64,000 bases of DNA from Actinomycetes bacterium (GCA_021778895.1 JAJYBR010000002.1:62001-126000), one strand, 5' to 3'; shown: positions 6,223 to 15,261, counted from the stretch's first letter. Made by a program: numbers and translations. The notes: generated by a model from the letters alone, not told the origin.

Positions 6223-9078
6223 TCATCCGGCAGGTCCCTCATCTTGGTGCGAGAGCAGCGCCGCCAGCTCGACGCGGTTGCGGGCGCCGAGCTTGGCCAG
6301 GATGTGGGAGACGTGGCGCTCGACGGTCTTTCGCGACAAGAACAAGGTGGCGGCGATCTCGGGGTTGGTCGCCCCCCGCACCACCGCATCGGCAATGTCG
6401 CGCTCGCGCTCGCTGAGCTCGGCCGGTGAGGTGGTCGGGCCCCGGCGCCACGTGTGCACGCCGAGTCCGCGCAGGCGGGCCTCGGCCAGCTGGAGCTCGC
6501 TGCGCGCACCCATCTCGTCGGCCTCGCCGGCCACCCGCACGAAGGCGCGGATGCCCGCCGCTCGGTCCACCTGGGCGAGAGCGGCCGCGGCGTCGAGCTC
6601 GATCCACAGGCGCATCAGCCGGTAGCCGATCGACTCGGCCGCCTGGGCGGCCTCGGCAAAGAGAGCGGCGCTGGCGCCCGGGTCGCGCCGGGCGATCAGG
6701 AGGGCCTCGATGTAGGCGCGGCGGACGGTCGCCCCTCCGGGGCGCGGGTCGGGGTGCGTCACGTCCCAGTGCTGAGCTGCGTCCGCTGCGGCCTCGACCG
6801 AGCCGATCCGCGCACAGGCCTCCGCTGCCTCGAGGGTCGACTCCCACAGGCACCGCCGGCAGCCGGCGATGCCCGCGTCCACTGCGACGGCGTCCCGGAG
6901 TGACGGCAGGTCGCTGGCGTCGGGCGACACGAAGCGGCCGACCAGGCCGATGTGGAGGGTCCGGATGACGAGGCGGAAGTGGGGGTCGGCTTCCGCCGCG
7001 ATCAGGCCCTCGAGGGCCGCGATGTTCGACGGGACGTCGGTACGGCTGGCCTCGACCGCGTGCAGCACCGCCCGCAGCTGGGAAATCGTGAAACGGCGAG
7101 GCGGGCCGACCCGCTCGGCGAGCGCCACTGCTTCGTGCAACAACTCCGAGGCCTCGTCGAGGCGGCCGAGGTGGTGGTCGATCCATCCGACCCAGTGAGT
7201 GGCCTCCACCTCCAGACCGGGCAGCGTCAGGCGGCGGGACTCCTCCAGCGCCCGGCGGGCCCGAGGCTCGGCAGGTCGCGGCAGCCCCTCCAGCTGCAGC
7301 AGTGAGAAGATCCCGTCACAGGCCGCCGCGAGGACCTCGGCGGGCTCGCGCGCGGCCCGCTGGATCAACTCGGCGCACTGATGGACGGTGCCGGCATCGG
7401 CGCGGCGGATCGCCGCGTCGAGCGTGACGCGGACGGCCCGGGTGTAGGCGGCGCACTCCCGGTCCCCCAGCATCGTCGTCCCGCCAGCCTCATCGACCAG
7501 CATGGTCGCAGCGGTCCACGCGCGCTCGACGAGCGGCTGGGCCTCCCCGGCCTCTTCCTCGAGCCACAGCAGGGACTGCGCGTCCAGGCAGTCGGCCTCG
7601 ATCGACAGCACCGGGTCGTGGGTGCCGACCTCCCGGACGGTGGCCGCGAACGCGTGCACATCGAAGGACCGCCCCAGCTTGAGAGCGGCTTCGGCCGCAG
7701 CGAGTGCCGCCCGCGCCCGCTCCGCGCCGGCAGCGGCGCGGTCGGTGAGCGTCGACCACCTCTCCAGCGCCATCGCCCAGGCGCCCAGCTCGGACGCGAG
7801 GACCGCCACCTCCTCTCGCAGAGCGCGTCCTCGAGAGTCGCTCGCGGCGTCCGCGATCTGGCCGAGCAGGACCAGCCCCTCGGTGCCGACGAGCCGCCGC
7901 TGGGGTGAGCGCACGATCCGCAAAGCGAGCTCGCTGCTGTCGAGCCCCGCAGCCAGCCGGTGCTCCAGCGCCTTCATCAGCCGGCGGACACTCTCGCCCG
8001 CCAGTGTCTCGAGCCACTCCGCCAGGCGGCGATGCATGCGGATCCGGGCGTCGTCGGCGAGCTCGGTCGATGCCGTCTCGCCGATGAGGTCGTGGGCAAT
8101 CGAGACGGACGCACTGCGTTCGAGCACGAGGGCTCGATTGACGAGCTCTCCCACGGCGTCGCGCACACGACTGTTCGGCCACTCCAGCAGCTCGCCGATC
8201 CCCTCCACGCTGAGGGGGTAGGCCGCCACCAAGATCAGCTCGAACAGCGCGGCCGGATCGGCGCCCAGATCGGCGCAGCGCGCACGGATGACGTGCCGGG
8301 GCGAGAGGTGACTCGTGTCGTCGCCCGACGCGTAGTCCGCGGCCAGCGCCGTCATCCAGAATGGCGATCCCGCCGCCCGGCGCCACACCTCGGTCGCCCC
8401 GCTCGACCCGAGGCCCGGAGCCAGGGTGTGCAGCAGCTGGACACCGTCGGGCTCGTCGAGCGGCCCCAGCTCGATCTGCGAGAAGTGACCAGCCGGGAAG
8501 GCCGTGGCGCATTGGGCGGCGAACGACGCGGACCCCGGTGCCGGCCGGCTGGCGCAGAGCACGAAGATCGGTGCTCCCGCACTGGTGGCGGCCACGGCGA
8601 GGTAGTGCAGGAGCGAGAGGGTCTCCCGGTCGGCCCACTGCAGGTCGTCGGCGACGATGCCGATCGGACCGACCTGCAGCACGCAGCGGAAGGCCATCTC
8701 GAACAGGCGCACGAACTCGGGGGCCAGCGGCCGCGCCGCTTCACCGACGAGCAGCGCGTCGAGGCGTTCACCCACGGTCGGAACGCGGCTGAGCTCGCGC
8801 AGCATTCCTCCCGCCGCGCCCAGGGCGATGCCGCGCGCGTTCTGGTAACCCTGGATCCGCAAGCAGGGCCACTCCAGGGCTTGGACCACTTCGGCGAGCA
8901 GCCGTGACTTGCCCACGCCGGGCGTGCCGACGACCACGGCTCCGCCGGGACCCCCGCTGGCGACCGCCGCAGCCAGTGTGCTCAGCTCGTGCAGCTGCGC
9001 CGCCCGACCGACGAACGGCCCCGCCGGCCGTTCCGCGCCGGTGCGCCCCGTGCCGTCACGCTGCGTCGGACGCGACAC
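6223..9078 (-). CDS. LAL-type LuxR-family ATPase transcriptional regulator
   Basis: A 951-residue large ATP-binding LuxR regulator. An N-terminal AAA/STAND ATPase module carries Walker A GTPGVGKS (51-58) and a Walker B-like IVADDLQWAD; a long helical, TPR-like middle follows; a C-terminal LuxR helix-turn-helix starts at LSERERD (about 888) and includes RKTVERHVSHILAKLG. Such MalT-like proteins activate transcription when a small ligand binds. The start is a GTG with no strong ribosome site. The downstream pair of small genes on the same strand is the most likely local target or partner. Ligand unknown. Confidence 0.9.
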   Translation of the reverse strand: MSRPTQRDGTGRTGAERPAGPFVGRAAQLHELSTLAAAVASGGPGGAVVVGTPGVGKSRLLAEVVQALEWPCLRIQGYQNARGIALGAAGGMLRELSRVPTVGERLDALLVGEAARPLAPEFVRLFEMAFRCVLQVGPIGIVADDLQWADRETLSLLHYLAVAATSAGAPIFVLCASRPAPGSASFAAQCATAFPAGHFSQIELGPLDEPDGVQLLHTLAPGLGSSGATEVWRRAAGSPFWMTALAADYASGDDTSHLSPRHVIRARCADLGADPAALFELILVAAYPLSVEGIGELLEWPNSRVRDAVGELVNRALVLERSASVSIAHDLIGETASTELADDARIRMHRRLAEWLETLAGESVRRLMKALEHRLAAGLDSSELALRIVRSPQRRLVGTEGLVLLGQIADAASDSRGRALREEVAVLASELGAWAMALERWSTLTDRAAAGAERARAALAAAEAALKLGRSFDVHAFAATVREVGTHDPVLSIEADCLDAQSLLWLEEEAGEAQPLVERAWTAATMLVDEAGGTTMLGDRECAAYTRAVRVTLDAAIRRADAGTVHQCAELIQRAAREPAEVLAAACDGIFSLLQLEGLPRPAEPRARRALEESRRLTLPGLEVEATHWVGWIDHHLGRLDEASELLHEAVALAERVGPPRRFTISQLRAVLHAVEASRTDVPSNIAALEGLIAAEADPHFRLVIRTLHIGLVGRFVSPDASDLPSLRDAVAVDAGIAGCRRCLWESTLEAAEACARIGSVEAAADAAQHWDVTHPDPRPGGATVRRAYIEALLIARRDPGASAALFAEAAQAAESIGYRLMRLWIELDAAAALAQVDRAAGIRAFVRVAGEADEMGARSELQLAEARLRGLGVHTWRRGPTTSPAELSERERDIADAVVRGATNPEIAATLFLSRKTVERHVSHILAKLGARNRVELAALLSHQDEGPAG

Positions 9079-9436
9079 CAGTGCCGCCAGCGATTGACCG
9101 GAACGGAGGGAGAGTCAGTCCGAGATGCCATGACCGGTCCGGAGACCACCTGAGCCATTGGGGCCGTACATCATCCCGTCGTGACGTCCCGACGCCCGCA
9201 GAGGCGGCGTCTCGCTGGACTAGGCCCCGAATCATCTCGATTCGGCCCGAGCATACCCAACACGCGCTGATCATCCAGGAAGATCCGTATCCCACGCTCC
9301 AGCACTCGACGGCGCGTCCCGGGGCACGAGCGACCGCCCGCGACATCTCCAACCGGTCGAAGGACGGACCGTCCAGCGCGTCACCGTTCCCGGGGAGGGC
9401 ACCCGCCGTCCGACCGGCAGGTCCGCGACCCGGGGG
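9079..9436. other. Intergenic region upstream of the LuxR-type regulator
   Basis: About 360 bases between thiE and the regulator start. It must hold the regulator's promoter. An open frame on the minus strand here (9056-9352) has atypical composition and overlaps the regulator start; I do not call it a gene. No riboswitch or clear hairpin is visible. Confidence 0.5.
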
Positions 9437-9982
9437 TCAGCGCCGCGCCAGGGCCGCGTCCACGACCGCGCGCAGTTGCGGATCGCGCGCCGCGCGGATC
9501 ACCGCCACCCCGGCCGCTCCCGCCTCGATGCACGCCGCGGCCGTCGTCGCGTCCACACCCCCGATGGCGATCACCGGGACCGAGACCGCCTGGCAGATCC
9601 GGGCCAGCTCGGCCAGACCCAGCGGTGGCGCGGCGTCGGCCTTCGAGGGTGTCGACCAGATCGGCCCGACCCCGAGGTAGTCGGCATCGGCCACCACAGC
9701 CTCGTCGAAGGTCGTCGCGGAGCGCCCGAGGAGCAGCCCGCTGGCCCGCGCGCGCTCGGCCCCCGCGTCGCCCTGGCCCAGGTGCACCCCGTCGGCCCCG
9801 AGGGCCAGCGCCGCCTCGACGTCGTCGTTGACGACGAAGAGAGCCGCCAGATCCCGGAATCCCCGGCCGCGCGCGATGAGTTCGTCGGTGGGCACCTTGG
9901 CGCGCAACTGGATGACCGTCGCCCCCGCGGCGAGCGCCCGCTCGGCACCGGCCAGATCCTCGACCAGGGCGTGCACCCTCAC
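9437..9982 (-). CDS. thiE: Thiamine-phosphate synthase
   Basis: A 181-residue TIM-barrel enzyme joining HMP-pyrophosphate and thiazole phosphate to thiamine phosphate. Motifs include QLRAK near the N-terminus, FVVNDD, DGVHLGQ, GVGPIWSTPSKADA and IGGVDATTAAACIEAGAAGVAV for phosphate binding. The start is taken as the GTG at 9982, which overlaps the thiM stop (GTGA); longer frames run through thiM. It is slightly short against the usual ~210 residues. Coupling with thiM indicates thiazole salvage; no thiD or thiC is in the window. Confidence 0.92.
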   Translation of the reverse strand: MRVHALVEDLAGAERALAAGATVIQLRAKVPTDELIARGRGFRDLAALFVVNDDVEAALALGADGVHLGQGDAGAERARASGLLLGRSATTFDEAVVADADYLGVGPIWSTPSKADAAPPLGLAELARICQAVSVPVIAIGGVDATTAAACIEAGAAGVAVIRAARDPQLRAVVDAALARR

Positions 9983-10761
9983 GCCAGGCGCGCCCGCTCG
10001 TCGAGGGTGTCCGGGTCCAGCCCGGCCAGAGCATCGAACAGCCGCACCTGGAAGGTGCCGGGACCCGGCGCGCCCACGGCGGCGTCCTCGCCGGCCACGC
10101 CCAGGGCGACCAGGGCGGCGACCGCCCCCTCGAGGGGGGACGGCGCGACCGCGAGGAAACAGCCCGTGAGGGCGCTGGCCACGCAGCCGGTGCCGGTGAT
10201 GGTGGCCAAGCGCGGATCGCCGTTGGCGATCGCCACCACGCGGTCGGTGCTGGCCACGTGGTCGACCGGCCCGGTCACCGCCGCCACGACCCCGTAGCGC
10301 CGGGCGACCTGCGTCGCCAGGTCGCCGGCGTCGAGGGCGTCCATCGACTCGACGCCGCGCATCTGGGCGCGCACGTCGACGAGCGCCGCCATCTCGCCCG
10401 CATTCGCGCGCACCACGGTCACGGCAACTTCGTCGAGCAGGCGGCGCGCGGTCGCGGTGCGAAAGGCCGTCGCCCCGGCACCGACCGGGTCCAGCACGAC
10501 GGGGACGCCGTGCTCGCTCGCCGCGCGGCCGGCCAGCACCATCGCCTCGATCCACGGAGCGCTCAGCGTCCCGATGTTGAGCACCAGCGCGCCGGCCATG
10601 GCGACCATCTCGGCCACCTCCTCGGGCGCGTGCGCCATGACCGGCAGGGCACCCAAGGCCAGCGTGGCGTTGGCCGTCTCGTTCATCACCACGAAGTTGG
10701 TGATCTGGTGGACCAGAGGCCGCCGGGACCGCATCTCGCGCAACTGCCCACCGATGTCCAT
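9979..10761 (-). CDS. thiM: Hydroxyethylthiazole kinase
   Basis: A 260-residue ribokinase-like kinase that phosphorylates 4-methyl-5-hydroxyethylthiazole for thiamine salvage. Motifs: PLVHQITNFVVMNETAN, LDPVGAGAT, RANAGEM and the anion-hole ITGTGCVASALTG near the C-terminus. A leader of about 20 nt with GGGAGGCGG precedes the ATG, and TAGAGT about 25 nt upstream is a plausible -10. It is divergent from the DUF302 gene. The upstream gap (70 nt) is too short for a TPP riboswitch and lacks its conserved elements. Confidence 0.93.
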   Translation of the reverse strand: MDIGGQLREMRSRRPLVHQITNFVVMNETANATLALGALPVMAHAPEEVAEMVAMAGALVLNIGTLSAPWIEAMVLAGRAASEHGVPVVLDPVGAGATAFRTATARRLLDEVAVTVVRANAGEMAALVDVRAQMRGVESMDALDAGDLATQVARRYGVVAAVTGPVDHVASTDRVVAIANGDPRLATITGTGCVASALTGCFLAVAPSPLEGAVAALVALGVAGEDAAVGAPGPGTFQVRLFDALAGLDPDTLDERARLA

Positions 10762-10819
10762 GCCGCCTCCCGTGCCGTGTCGGGGGACTCTAGCAAGGCG
10801 CGCGGCGCACCAGCACCGC

Positions 10820-10825
10820 TAGCCT
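10820..10825 (+). promoter_or_regulatory. -10 box, leaderless promoter of the DUF302 gene
   Basis: TAGCCT ends 6 nt before the ATG at 10832, the spacing expected when transcription begins at the start codon. No ribosome site lies between. Confidence 0.5.
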
Positions 10826-10831
10826 GCGCTC

Positions 10832-11212
10832 ATGGACGACCTTCGCTGTGAGATCGACCAGCCCCTGGCCGACGTGGAGCCACGCGTGCGCGCGGCCCTG
10901 GCCGCCGAGGGATTCGGCATCCTGACCGAGATTGACGTCGCGGCCACGCTGCACGCCAAGCTGGGGGTGGACCGAGCACCCCTGCGCGTGCTCGGGGCCT
11001 GCAACCCCGCCCTGATCAACGAGGCGCTGGCGCGCGACCCCGACGTGGCTCTGGCCCTACCGTGCAACGTGGTCCTCGAGGCACTCGACGAGAACACGAC
11101 CCGGGTCGCCATCGCCGACCCGGCGCAACTGATGGACGACCCGCGCCTGGCCGACCTGGTGGCCGACGCCCGCCAGCGCCTGCGGCGCGCCCTCGACGAG
11201 ATCACCTCGTGA
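10832..11212 (+). CDS. DUF302 domain protein
   Basis: A 126-residue single-domain DUF302 protein. Recognisable features are LAAEGFGILTEIDVAATL, RVLGACNPALINEAL and LPCNVVLEAL. The domain folds as a small alpha-beta unit and is often found near sulfur or redox genes; its biochemical role is not established. It appears leaderless and is followed at once by the methyltransferase gene, probably co-transcribed. It carries the conserved Cys of the GACNP motif. Confidence 0.85.
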   Translation: MDDLRCEIDQPLADVEPRVRAALAAEGFGILTEIDVAATLHAKLGVDRAPLRVLGACNPALINEALARDPDVALALPCNVVLEALDENTTRVAIADPAQLMDDPRLADLVADARQRLRRALDEITS

Positions 11213-11252
11213 GGTGCGGCCCGCGAGCCCGGCGCAGGCCGTGGGCGGGCCG

Positions 11253-11870
11253 ATGAACTGGTACGACGAGCGCGTCGCCCCGCGCCTCATCGATGCGGTG
11301 TGCTCCTGGGGGGGCCTCGAGCGCTACCGGCGCGAGGTCACCGCGGGCCTGGCCGGCACGGTGCTGGAGATCGGCTTCGGCTCGGGCCGCAACCTGCCCT
11401 ACTACCCCGCGAGCGTCACCCACGTCTACGCGGTGGAGCCCTCGCCCCAGGCCTGGCACGACGCCCAGGCGCACGTGGCGGCCTTCCCCGGCGTCGTCGA
11501 GCTCATCGGGACCGAGGCCGCCGACCTCGCGCTGCCCGACGCCAGTTGTGACCACGTTGTGAGCACCTTCACCCTGTGCTCGGTCGCCGACGAGCGGGGA
11601 ACGGTCACCGAGCTGGCCCGGGTCCTGCGACCCGGCGGGACGCTGCGCCTGGTCGAGCACGGTCTCGCCCCGAGCCCCCGCGTGGCGCGCTGGCAGTGGC
11701 GCCTCGACGGGCTCGAGCGGCGGATCGCCGGGGGCTGCTACCTGACCCGGGATCCCGTCGCCGCATTGACGCGCGTCGGCTTCGAGGGCCGCTGGTCGCG
11801 CTCGGGATTCCGCGTGGCCCACACACCGTGGAGCTACGTCACTGTCGCCGAGCTGGCCCGCCCGAGCTAG
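11253..11870 (+). CDS. Class I SAM-dependent methyltransferase
   Basis: A 205-residue Rossmann methyltransferase. Motif I is VLEIGFGSGRNLPYY, the acidic ribose-binding strand end is VEPS, and the post-motif block is LARVLRPGGTLRLVEHG. The organisation fits the UbiE/Methyltransf_11 group acting on a small molecule. A GTG at 11214 gives a longer form with an unlikely proline-rich extension; ATG 11253 (MNWYDERVAPRLID) is preferred because it fits the usual family start. It follows DUF302 by about 40 nt and overlaps the next, convergent gene by 4 nt. Substrate unknown. Confidence 0.85.
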   Translation: MNWYDERVAPRLIDAVCSWGGLERYRREVTAGLAGTVLEIGFGSGRNLPYYPASVTHVYAVEPSPQAWHDAQAHVAAFPGVVELIGTEAADLALPDASCDHVVSTFTLCSVADERGTVTELARVLRPGGTLRLVEHGLAPSPRVARWQWRLDGLERRIAGGCYLTRDPVAALTRVGFEGRWSRSGFRVAHTPWSYVTVAELARPS

Positions 11871-12223
11871 TGATCGCCGCCGCTCACCCGGTGGATCGCG
11901 GCGTGGTCGGTCTTGTCCGTGCTCAGCGGTGAGCGGTCGAGCACCTCGACCTCGTGCTCCCGCTCCCGGATGGCGTGGGCCAGGGCGTCGCGCAGCCGGT
12001 TGCGCGCGATGATCCGGTCCGAGGCGCTGCGCGCGTGCATCTCGGCCACGCGGTAGCGGTGGTTGGCCACGGCGATGGCGTGCGCGAAGACGGCGTCGAT
12101 GTGCGTCATCACGGTCGTGTAGTCGCGGTGGGCCTTGTTCCCGCCCGCGCCCACCGGCCCTGCCAGACCCAGCGATGCCACGACCACCGTGGCGATCGCC
12201 ATCGCTCGTCGTGCTGCTCCCAT
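11867..12223 (-). CDS. Small secreted protein, unknown family
   Basis: A 118-residue protein with a signal peptide (basic MGAARRA, hydrophobic core, cleavage after VGA near residue 26) and a helical, charged mature part rich in His, Arg and Glu (AHAIREREHEVEVLD). The ATG is preceded by GGAGGT, and TACGCT at 12240-12245 is a plausible -10. It is convergent with the methyltransferase and divergent from the two-component system. No family recognised. Confidence 0.6.
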   Translation of the reverse strand: MGAARRAMAIATVVVASLGLAGPVGAGGNKAHRDYTTVMTHIDAVFAHAIAVANHRYRVAEMHARSASDRIIARNRLRDALAHAIREREHEVEVLDRSPLSTDKTDHAAIHRVSGGDH

Positions 12224-12309
12224 CTGGACCTCCGCGCGCAGCGTACCCGGCCGAGTTGAGAGGGCGCTGTGAAATGCGTGCCGTTCTCGTGTGAGCCGAC
12301 GGCGCTAGG

Positions 12310-12315
12310 TACGCT
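12310..12315 (+). promoter_or_regulatory. -10 box, leaderless promoter of the two-component system
   Basis: TACGCT ends 6 nt before the GTG start at 12322. It has the same geometry as at nine other genes here, and no ribosome site lies between. Confidence 0.55.
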
Positions 12316-12321
12316 TCGCAC

Positions 12322-13011
12322 GTGAGCGAACACACGACGATCCTGGTGGTGGACGACGAGGTGGGGGTGCGCGAGCTGCTCGGCGACGCGCTGCGGATCG
12401 CCGGCTACCAGACCGTCCTGGCGGCCGACGGCGCGGCCGCGCTAGCCGCCTGGCACCGCGAGCACGTCGACCTGGCGATCGTCGACATCAACCTGCCCGA
12501 CGTGGACGGGTTCAGCTTCGTCGAGACGGTGCGCGCGGCCGACACGGCGACCCCGATCCTCCTGCTGTCGGCGCGCGACGCGCCCGTCGACGTCGCGCGC
12601 GGCCTGCGCGGGGGGGCCGACGACTACGTGCGCAAGCCCTTCAGCCTCGAAGAGCTCCTGTTACGGGTGGCCGCCATCCTGCGGCGCACCGCGCCGACCG
12701 AGGACGGGCGGATCCTGCGGTGCGGCCCCCTGGTGCTCGACGCCGACCGCCACGAGGTCCACGTGGGCGACGAGCCCGTCGAGGTGTCGGCGACCGAGTT
12801 CCGCCTGCTCGAGGCGCTGATGGCCAAGAAGGAGCGCGTCCTGACGCGCGAGCAGCTGCTGCGTGACGTGTGGGACATCACCTTCGAGTCCGAGACCTCG
12901 GTCCTCGACACGTACATCTCGTACCTGCGCAAGAAGATCCACCGCGACGGGTTCGCGCCCATCACGACGGTGCGCGGCGTGGGCTACAAGCTCGTCGAAC
13001 CGCGCGCGTGA
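12322..13011 (+). CDS. OmpR/PhoB-family response regulator
   Basis: A 229-residue regulator: receiver domain (about 6-118) with acidic pair Asp11-Asp12, phosphoacceptor Asp55 (VDINLPD), switch Ser83 and Lys105 (VRKPF), then a winged-helix DNA-binding domain (about 130-227) with REQLLRDVWD and the C-terminal TVRGVGYKL hairpin. It is paired with the histidine kinase whose GTG overlaps its stop. The organisation resembles actinobacterial MprA/PrrA/TcrX regulators; the inducing signal is unknown. Confidence 0.95.
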   Translation: MSEHTTILVVDDEVGVRELLGDALRIAGYQTVLAADGAAALAAWHREHVDLAIVDINLPDVDGFSFVETVRAADTATPILLLSARDAPVDVARGLRGGADDYVRKPFSLEELLLRVAAILRRTAPTEDGRILRCGPLVLDADRHEVHVGDEPVEVSATEFRLLEALMAKKERVLTREQLLRDVWDITFESETSVLDTYISYLRKKIHRDGFAPITTVRGVGYKLVEPRA

Positions 13012-14399
13012 GACTGTTCAGCCGTCTGACGCTGCTGCTGGTCGCCGTCACCACCCTCCTGGCCCTGGTCGTGGGCGGCTACGCCCTGGCCCAGGCCCGT
13101 CGCGCCCAGTTCGTCACCTTGGACGACGCCATCCGCACCGTCGCCACGGCGGGCATCCACCGCCCGGTGAGCGCGCTGTCCGACGCCGTCAACCTGGTCC
13201 AGCAGGACAACTTGAACCTGACCCTGGTGGTCGTCAGCGTCAGCGGCCAGGCGACCGTCGTGACCCAGGGCGCGACGCCCCTGCGGGCGAGCCCGACGCT
13301 GGCCGACGCGCGTGCCGCCCAGGACGCGACGCGCAGCTCGGCCGACCTGCCCGGCTTCATCTACCGGGCCATCCCGATCGGCGGTGGCGACTTCCTGGTG
13401 ATCGCGGGATCGACGGCAGCGATCAACGCCGCGAACGGCACCCTGGTGATGCGCACCGCCCTGGTGGCCCTGGGCGCCGTCATCATCACCGTGCTGTCCG
13501 CGCGACTGATCCTGGGGCGGGACCTGCGCACGTTCGCCGCGCTGACCGACTTCGCGACCGCCGTCGCCGACGGGGACCTGGAGCGGCCCACCCCGCCGAC
13601 GGCCACGCCCAGCCGGGACGTCCGCGCCCTGGCCGCGGCGCTCGCCGACATGGTGGCCACGTTGCGCACGACCATCGCGACCGAGCAGCGGGCCTCCGAG
13701 ACCATGCAGCGCTTCGTCGGCGACGCCTCCCACGAGTTGCGCACACCCCTCACCGTGATCCGCGGATCGGCCGAGTTGCTGGCCCGGCCCGGGCTCGACG
13801 CCGAGGTGCGCGACCGGGCCGCCGCGCGCATCAGCCGGGAGTCGGCCCGCATGAGCGTCCTGATCGACGACCTGCTCTTCTTGGCCGAGGTCCGCGAGGC
13901 CCCCGAGCGGGCCTCCGAGCTGATCGACGTCAGCGCGCTGGTCGGGGAGGCGGCCCGCACCTTCGCGCGCGACCATCCCGATCGCTCCGTCGCGATCGAC
14001 GTGGCACCCGGGGCGGTCGTCCAGGGACGCGCCGACTACCTGGAGCGCCTGGTGGCCAACGCGCTGGCCAACATCGAGCGCCACACCCGGTCGAGCGACG
14101 CCGTGGCGATCGCGGTGCGCGGCGACGACCCGATCCTCGTGCGCATCGAGGACGCCGGGCCCGGCCTGCCCGACGGCTCGTACGGCTCGGCCCCCGAGCA
14201 GTTCGTGCGCTTCGACCCGTCGCGCTCCCGAGCGACCGGCGGCTCGGGCCTCGGAATGAGCATCATGGCCGACGTCGCCCGGGCCCTCGGCGGGAGCCTC
14301 ACGACCGAGCCGAGCGTGCTGGGGGGGCTGGCGCTGGTGGTGCGGCTGCCCGCGGCTAGGGCGTCGGACGCTGCTCCAGCAGCGCCAGTCGCCGGGTGA
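13008..14399 (+). CDS. Sensor histidine kinase
   Basis: A 463-residue membrane kinase. TM1 is about residues 8-28, an extracytoplasmic sensor about 29-146, TM2 about 147-169, then HAMP, HisKA with phospho-acceptor His242 in GDASHELRTPL, and HATPase_c with N box (ANALANIERHT), G1 (EDAGPGLPDG) and G2 (GGSGLGMSI). The start is GTG 13008, overlapping the regulator stop, since longer frames overlap the regulator. Its last 44 nt overlap the convergent SHOCT gene, an unusually long convergent overlap. The sensed signal cannot be read. Confidence 0.94.
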   Translation: MRLFSRLTLLLVAVTTLLALVVGGYALAQARRAQFVTLDDAIRTVATAGIHRPVSALSDAVNLVQQDNLNLTLVVVSVSGQATVVTQGATPLRASPTLADARAAQDATRSSADLPGFIYRAIPIGGGDFLVIAGSTAAINAANGTLVMRTALVALGAVIITVLSARLILGRDLRTFAALTDFATAVADGDLERPTPPTATPSRDVRALAAALADMVATLRTTIATEQRASETMQRFVGDASHELRTPLTVIRGSAELLARPGLDAEVRDRAAARISRESARMSVLIDDLLFLAEVREAPERASELIDVSALVGEAARTFARDHPDRSVAIDVAPGAVVQGRADYLERLVANALANIERHTRSSDAVAIAVRGDDPILVRIEDAGPGLPDGSYGSAPEQFVRFDPSRSRATGGSGLGMSIMADVARALGGSLTTEPSVLGGLALVVRLPAARASDAAPAAPVAG

Positions 14400-14643
14400 A
14401 CTCGTCCTCGTCGATCTCGCCCTTGGCGAAGCGCAGCTTGAGCGTCGCGACTGCGGCGCTCTCGGAGAAGGGACCCGGACCGTGCATCATCGCGTGGTCG
14501 TGGTGGACACTGCCGCGGAAGTGTCGCAGCGACATCAGGACACCGAGCACGATGACCGACCAGAACAGGATCATGAAGATGACCATCACGATCCACCATC
14601 CGTGCCCGGGCCCCATTCCGTACTGCCAGTGGCCGACCCACAT
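14356..14643 (-). CDS. SHOCT-domain small membrane protein
   Basis: A 95-residue protein with one membrane helix (about 16-39), a His/Met-rich linker (VHHDHAMMHGPG) and a C-terminal SHOCT motif (LKLRFAKGEIDEDEFTRRLALLE). SHOCT tails are short amphipathic C-terminal helices of unproven function, common in small membrane proteins. The ribosome site AAGGAGGT is near-perfect. The His/Met linker could bind metal, a speculation. The 3' end overlaps the kinase gene by 44 nt on the opposite strand. Confidence 0.8.
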   Translation of the reverse strand: MWVGHWQYGMGPGHGWWIVMVIFMILFWSVIVLGVLMSLRHFRGSVHHDHAMMHGPGPFSESAAVATLKLRFAKGEIDEDEFTRRLALLEQRPTP

Positions 14644-14767
14644 GGGGACCTCCTTGTCCTAGTGGCAGGGTAGACCCGGTTTGTGCGGGCTTTAGCCTCT
14701 TCTTAGCGCCTTCCTGGAGACCGGTCGGCTCGACGCACGAGGCGAGCCCGAGGGCCGTGGTGCCCGG

Positions 14768-14773
14768 TACGCT
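14768..14773 (+). promoter_or_regulatory. -10 box, leaderless promoter of a VOC gene
   Basis: TACGCT ends 6 nt before the ATG at 14780, with no ribosome site between. Confidence 0.5.
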
Positions 14774-14779
14774 CGCCCG

Positions 14780-15154
14780 ATGGACTACGAACTGTCCCTG
14801 ACGGTGCTCGACTGCCCGGAGCCCGCGCGCCTCGCCGCCTTCTACCACGATCTCCTCGGCGGGGAGATCGCCGTCGAGGCCGACGGCGGCTGGGCCGAGG
14901 TCGTGCCCGAGCGCGGGGGCGCGCTGGCCTTCCAGCGCGTGGCGCACTTCGTGGCCCCGACGTGGCCCGAGGGCCCGGTGCCCCAGCAGCTGCACCTCGA
15001 CCTGCTGGTCGACGACCTCGACGCCGGCGAGGCCGACGTCCTCGCGCGCGGGGCCCAGTTGGCGCCGGTCCAGCCCGGCACCACCTTCCGGGTCTTCCTC
15101 GACCCGGCCGGACACCCCTTCTGCCTCGTCTTGCGCCGCGAGGACGGCGACTGA
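14780..15154 (+). CDS. Single-domain VOC family protein
   Basis: A 124-residue glyoxalase/bleomycin-resistance-fold protein. It opens with LSLTVLDCPEPARLAAFYHDLLGG and ends with FRVFLDPAGHPFCLV, the typical beta-alpha-beta-beta-beta pattern. HLDLLVDD supplies one candidate metal ligand. Actinobacterial genomes hold many such paralogues of unknown substrate. It is apparently leaderless and monocistronic, before two tRNA genes. Confidence 0.8.
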   Translation: MDYELSLTVLDCPEPARLAAFYHDLLGGEIAVEADGGWAEVVPERGGALAFQRVAHFVAPTWPEGPVPQQLHLDLLVDDLDAGEADVLARGAQLAPVQPGTTFRVFLDPAGHPFCLVLRREDGD

Positions 15155-15261
15155 GACTGCGGGTCGGCGCCGCAGCCGTCCGGGGGCTCACGCCGCTGCC
15201 GACCCCGCGTCGCCTGCACTAGACTGGCCCTCCGCGTCGTCGGGTCATCCCTCGGCGCCGT

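Noticed and set aside
9056-9352. 98-codon open frame between the LuxR regulator and thiE
   Set aside because: It overlaps the regulator start, lacks a ribosome site and shows no protein-like composition.
10762-10831. TPP riboswitch upstream of thiM
   Set aside because: The gap is only 70 nt and lacks the conserved CUGAGA and ACCUGAUC elements; thiM has an ordinary short leader.
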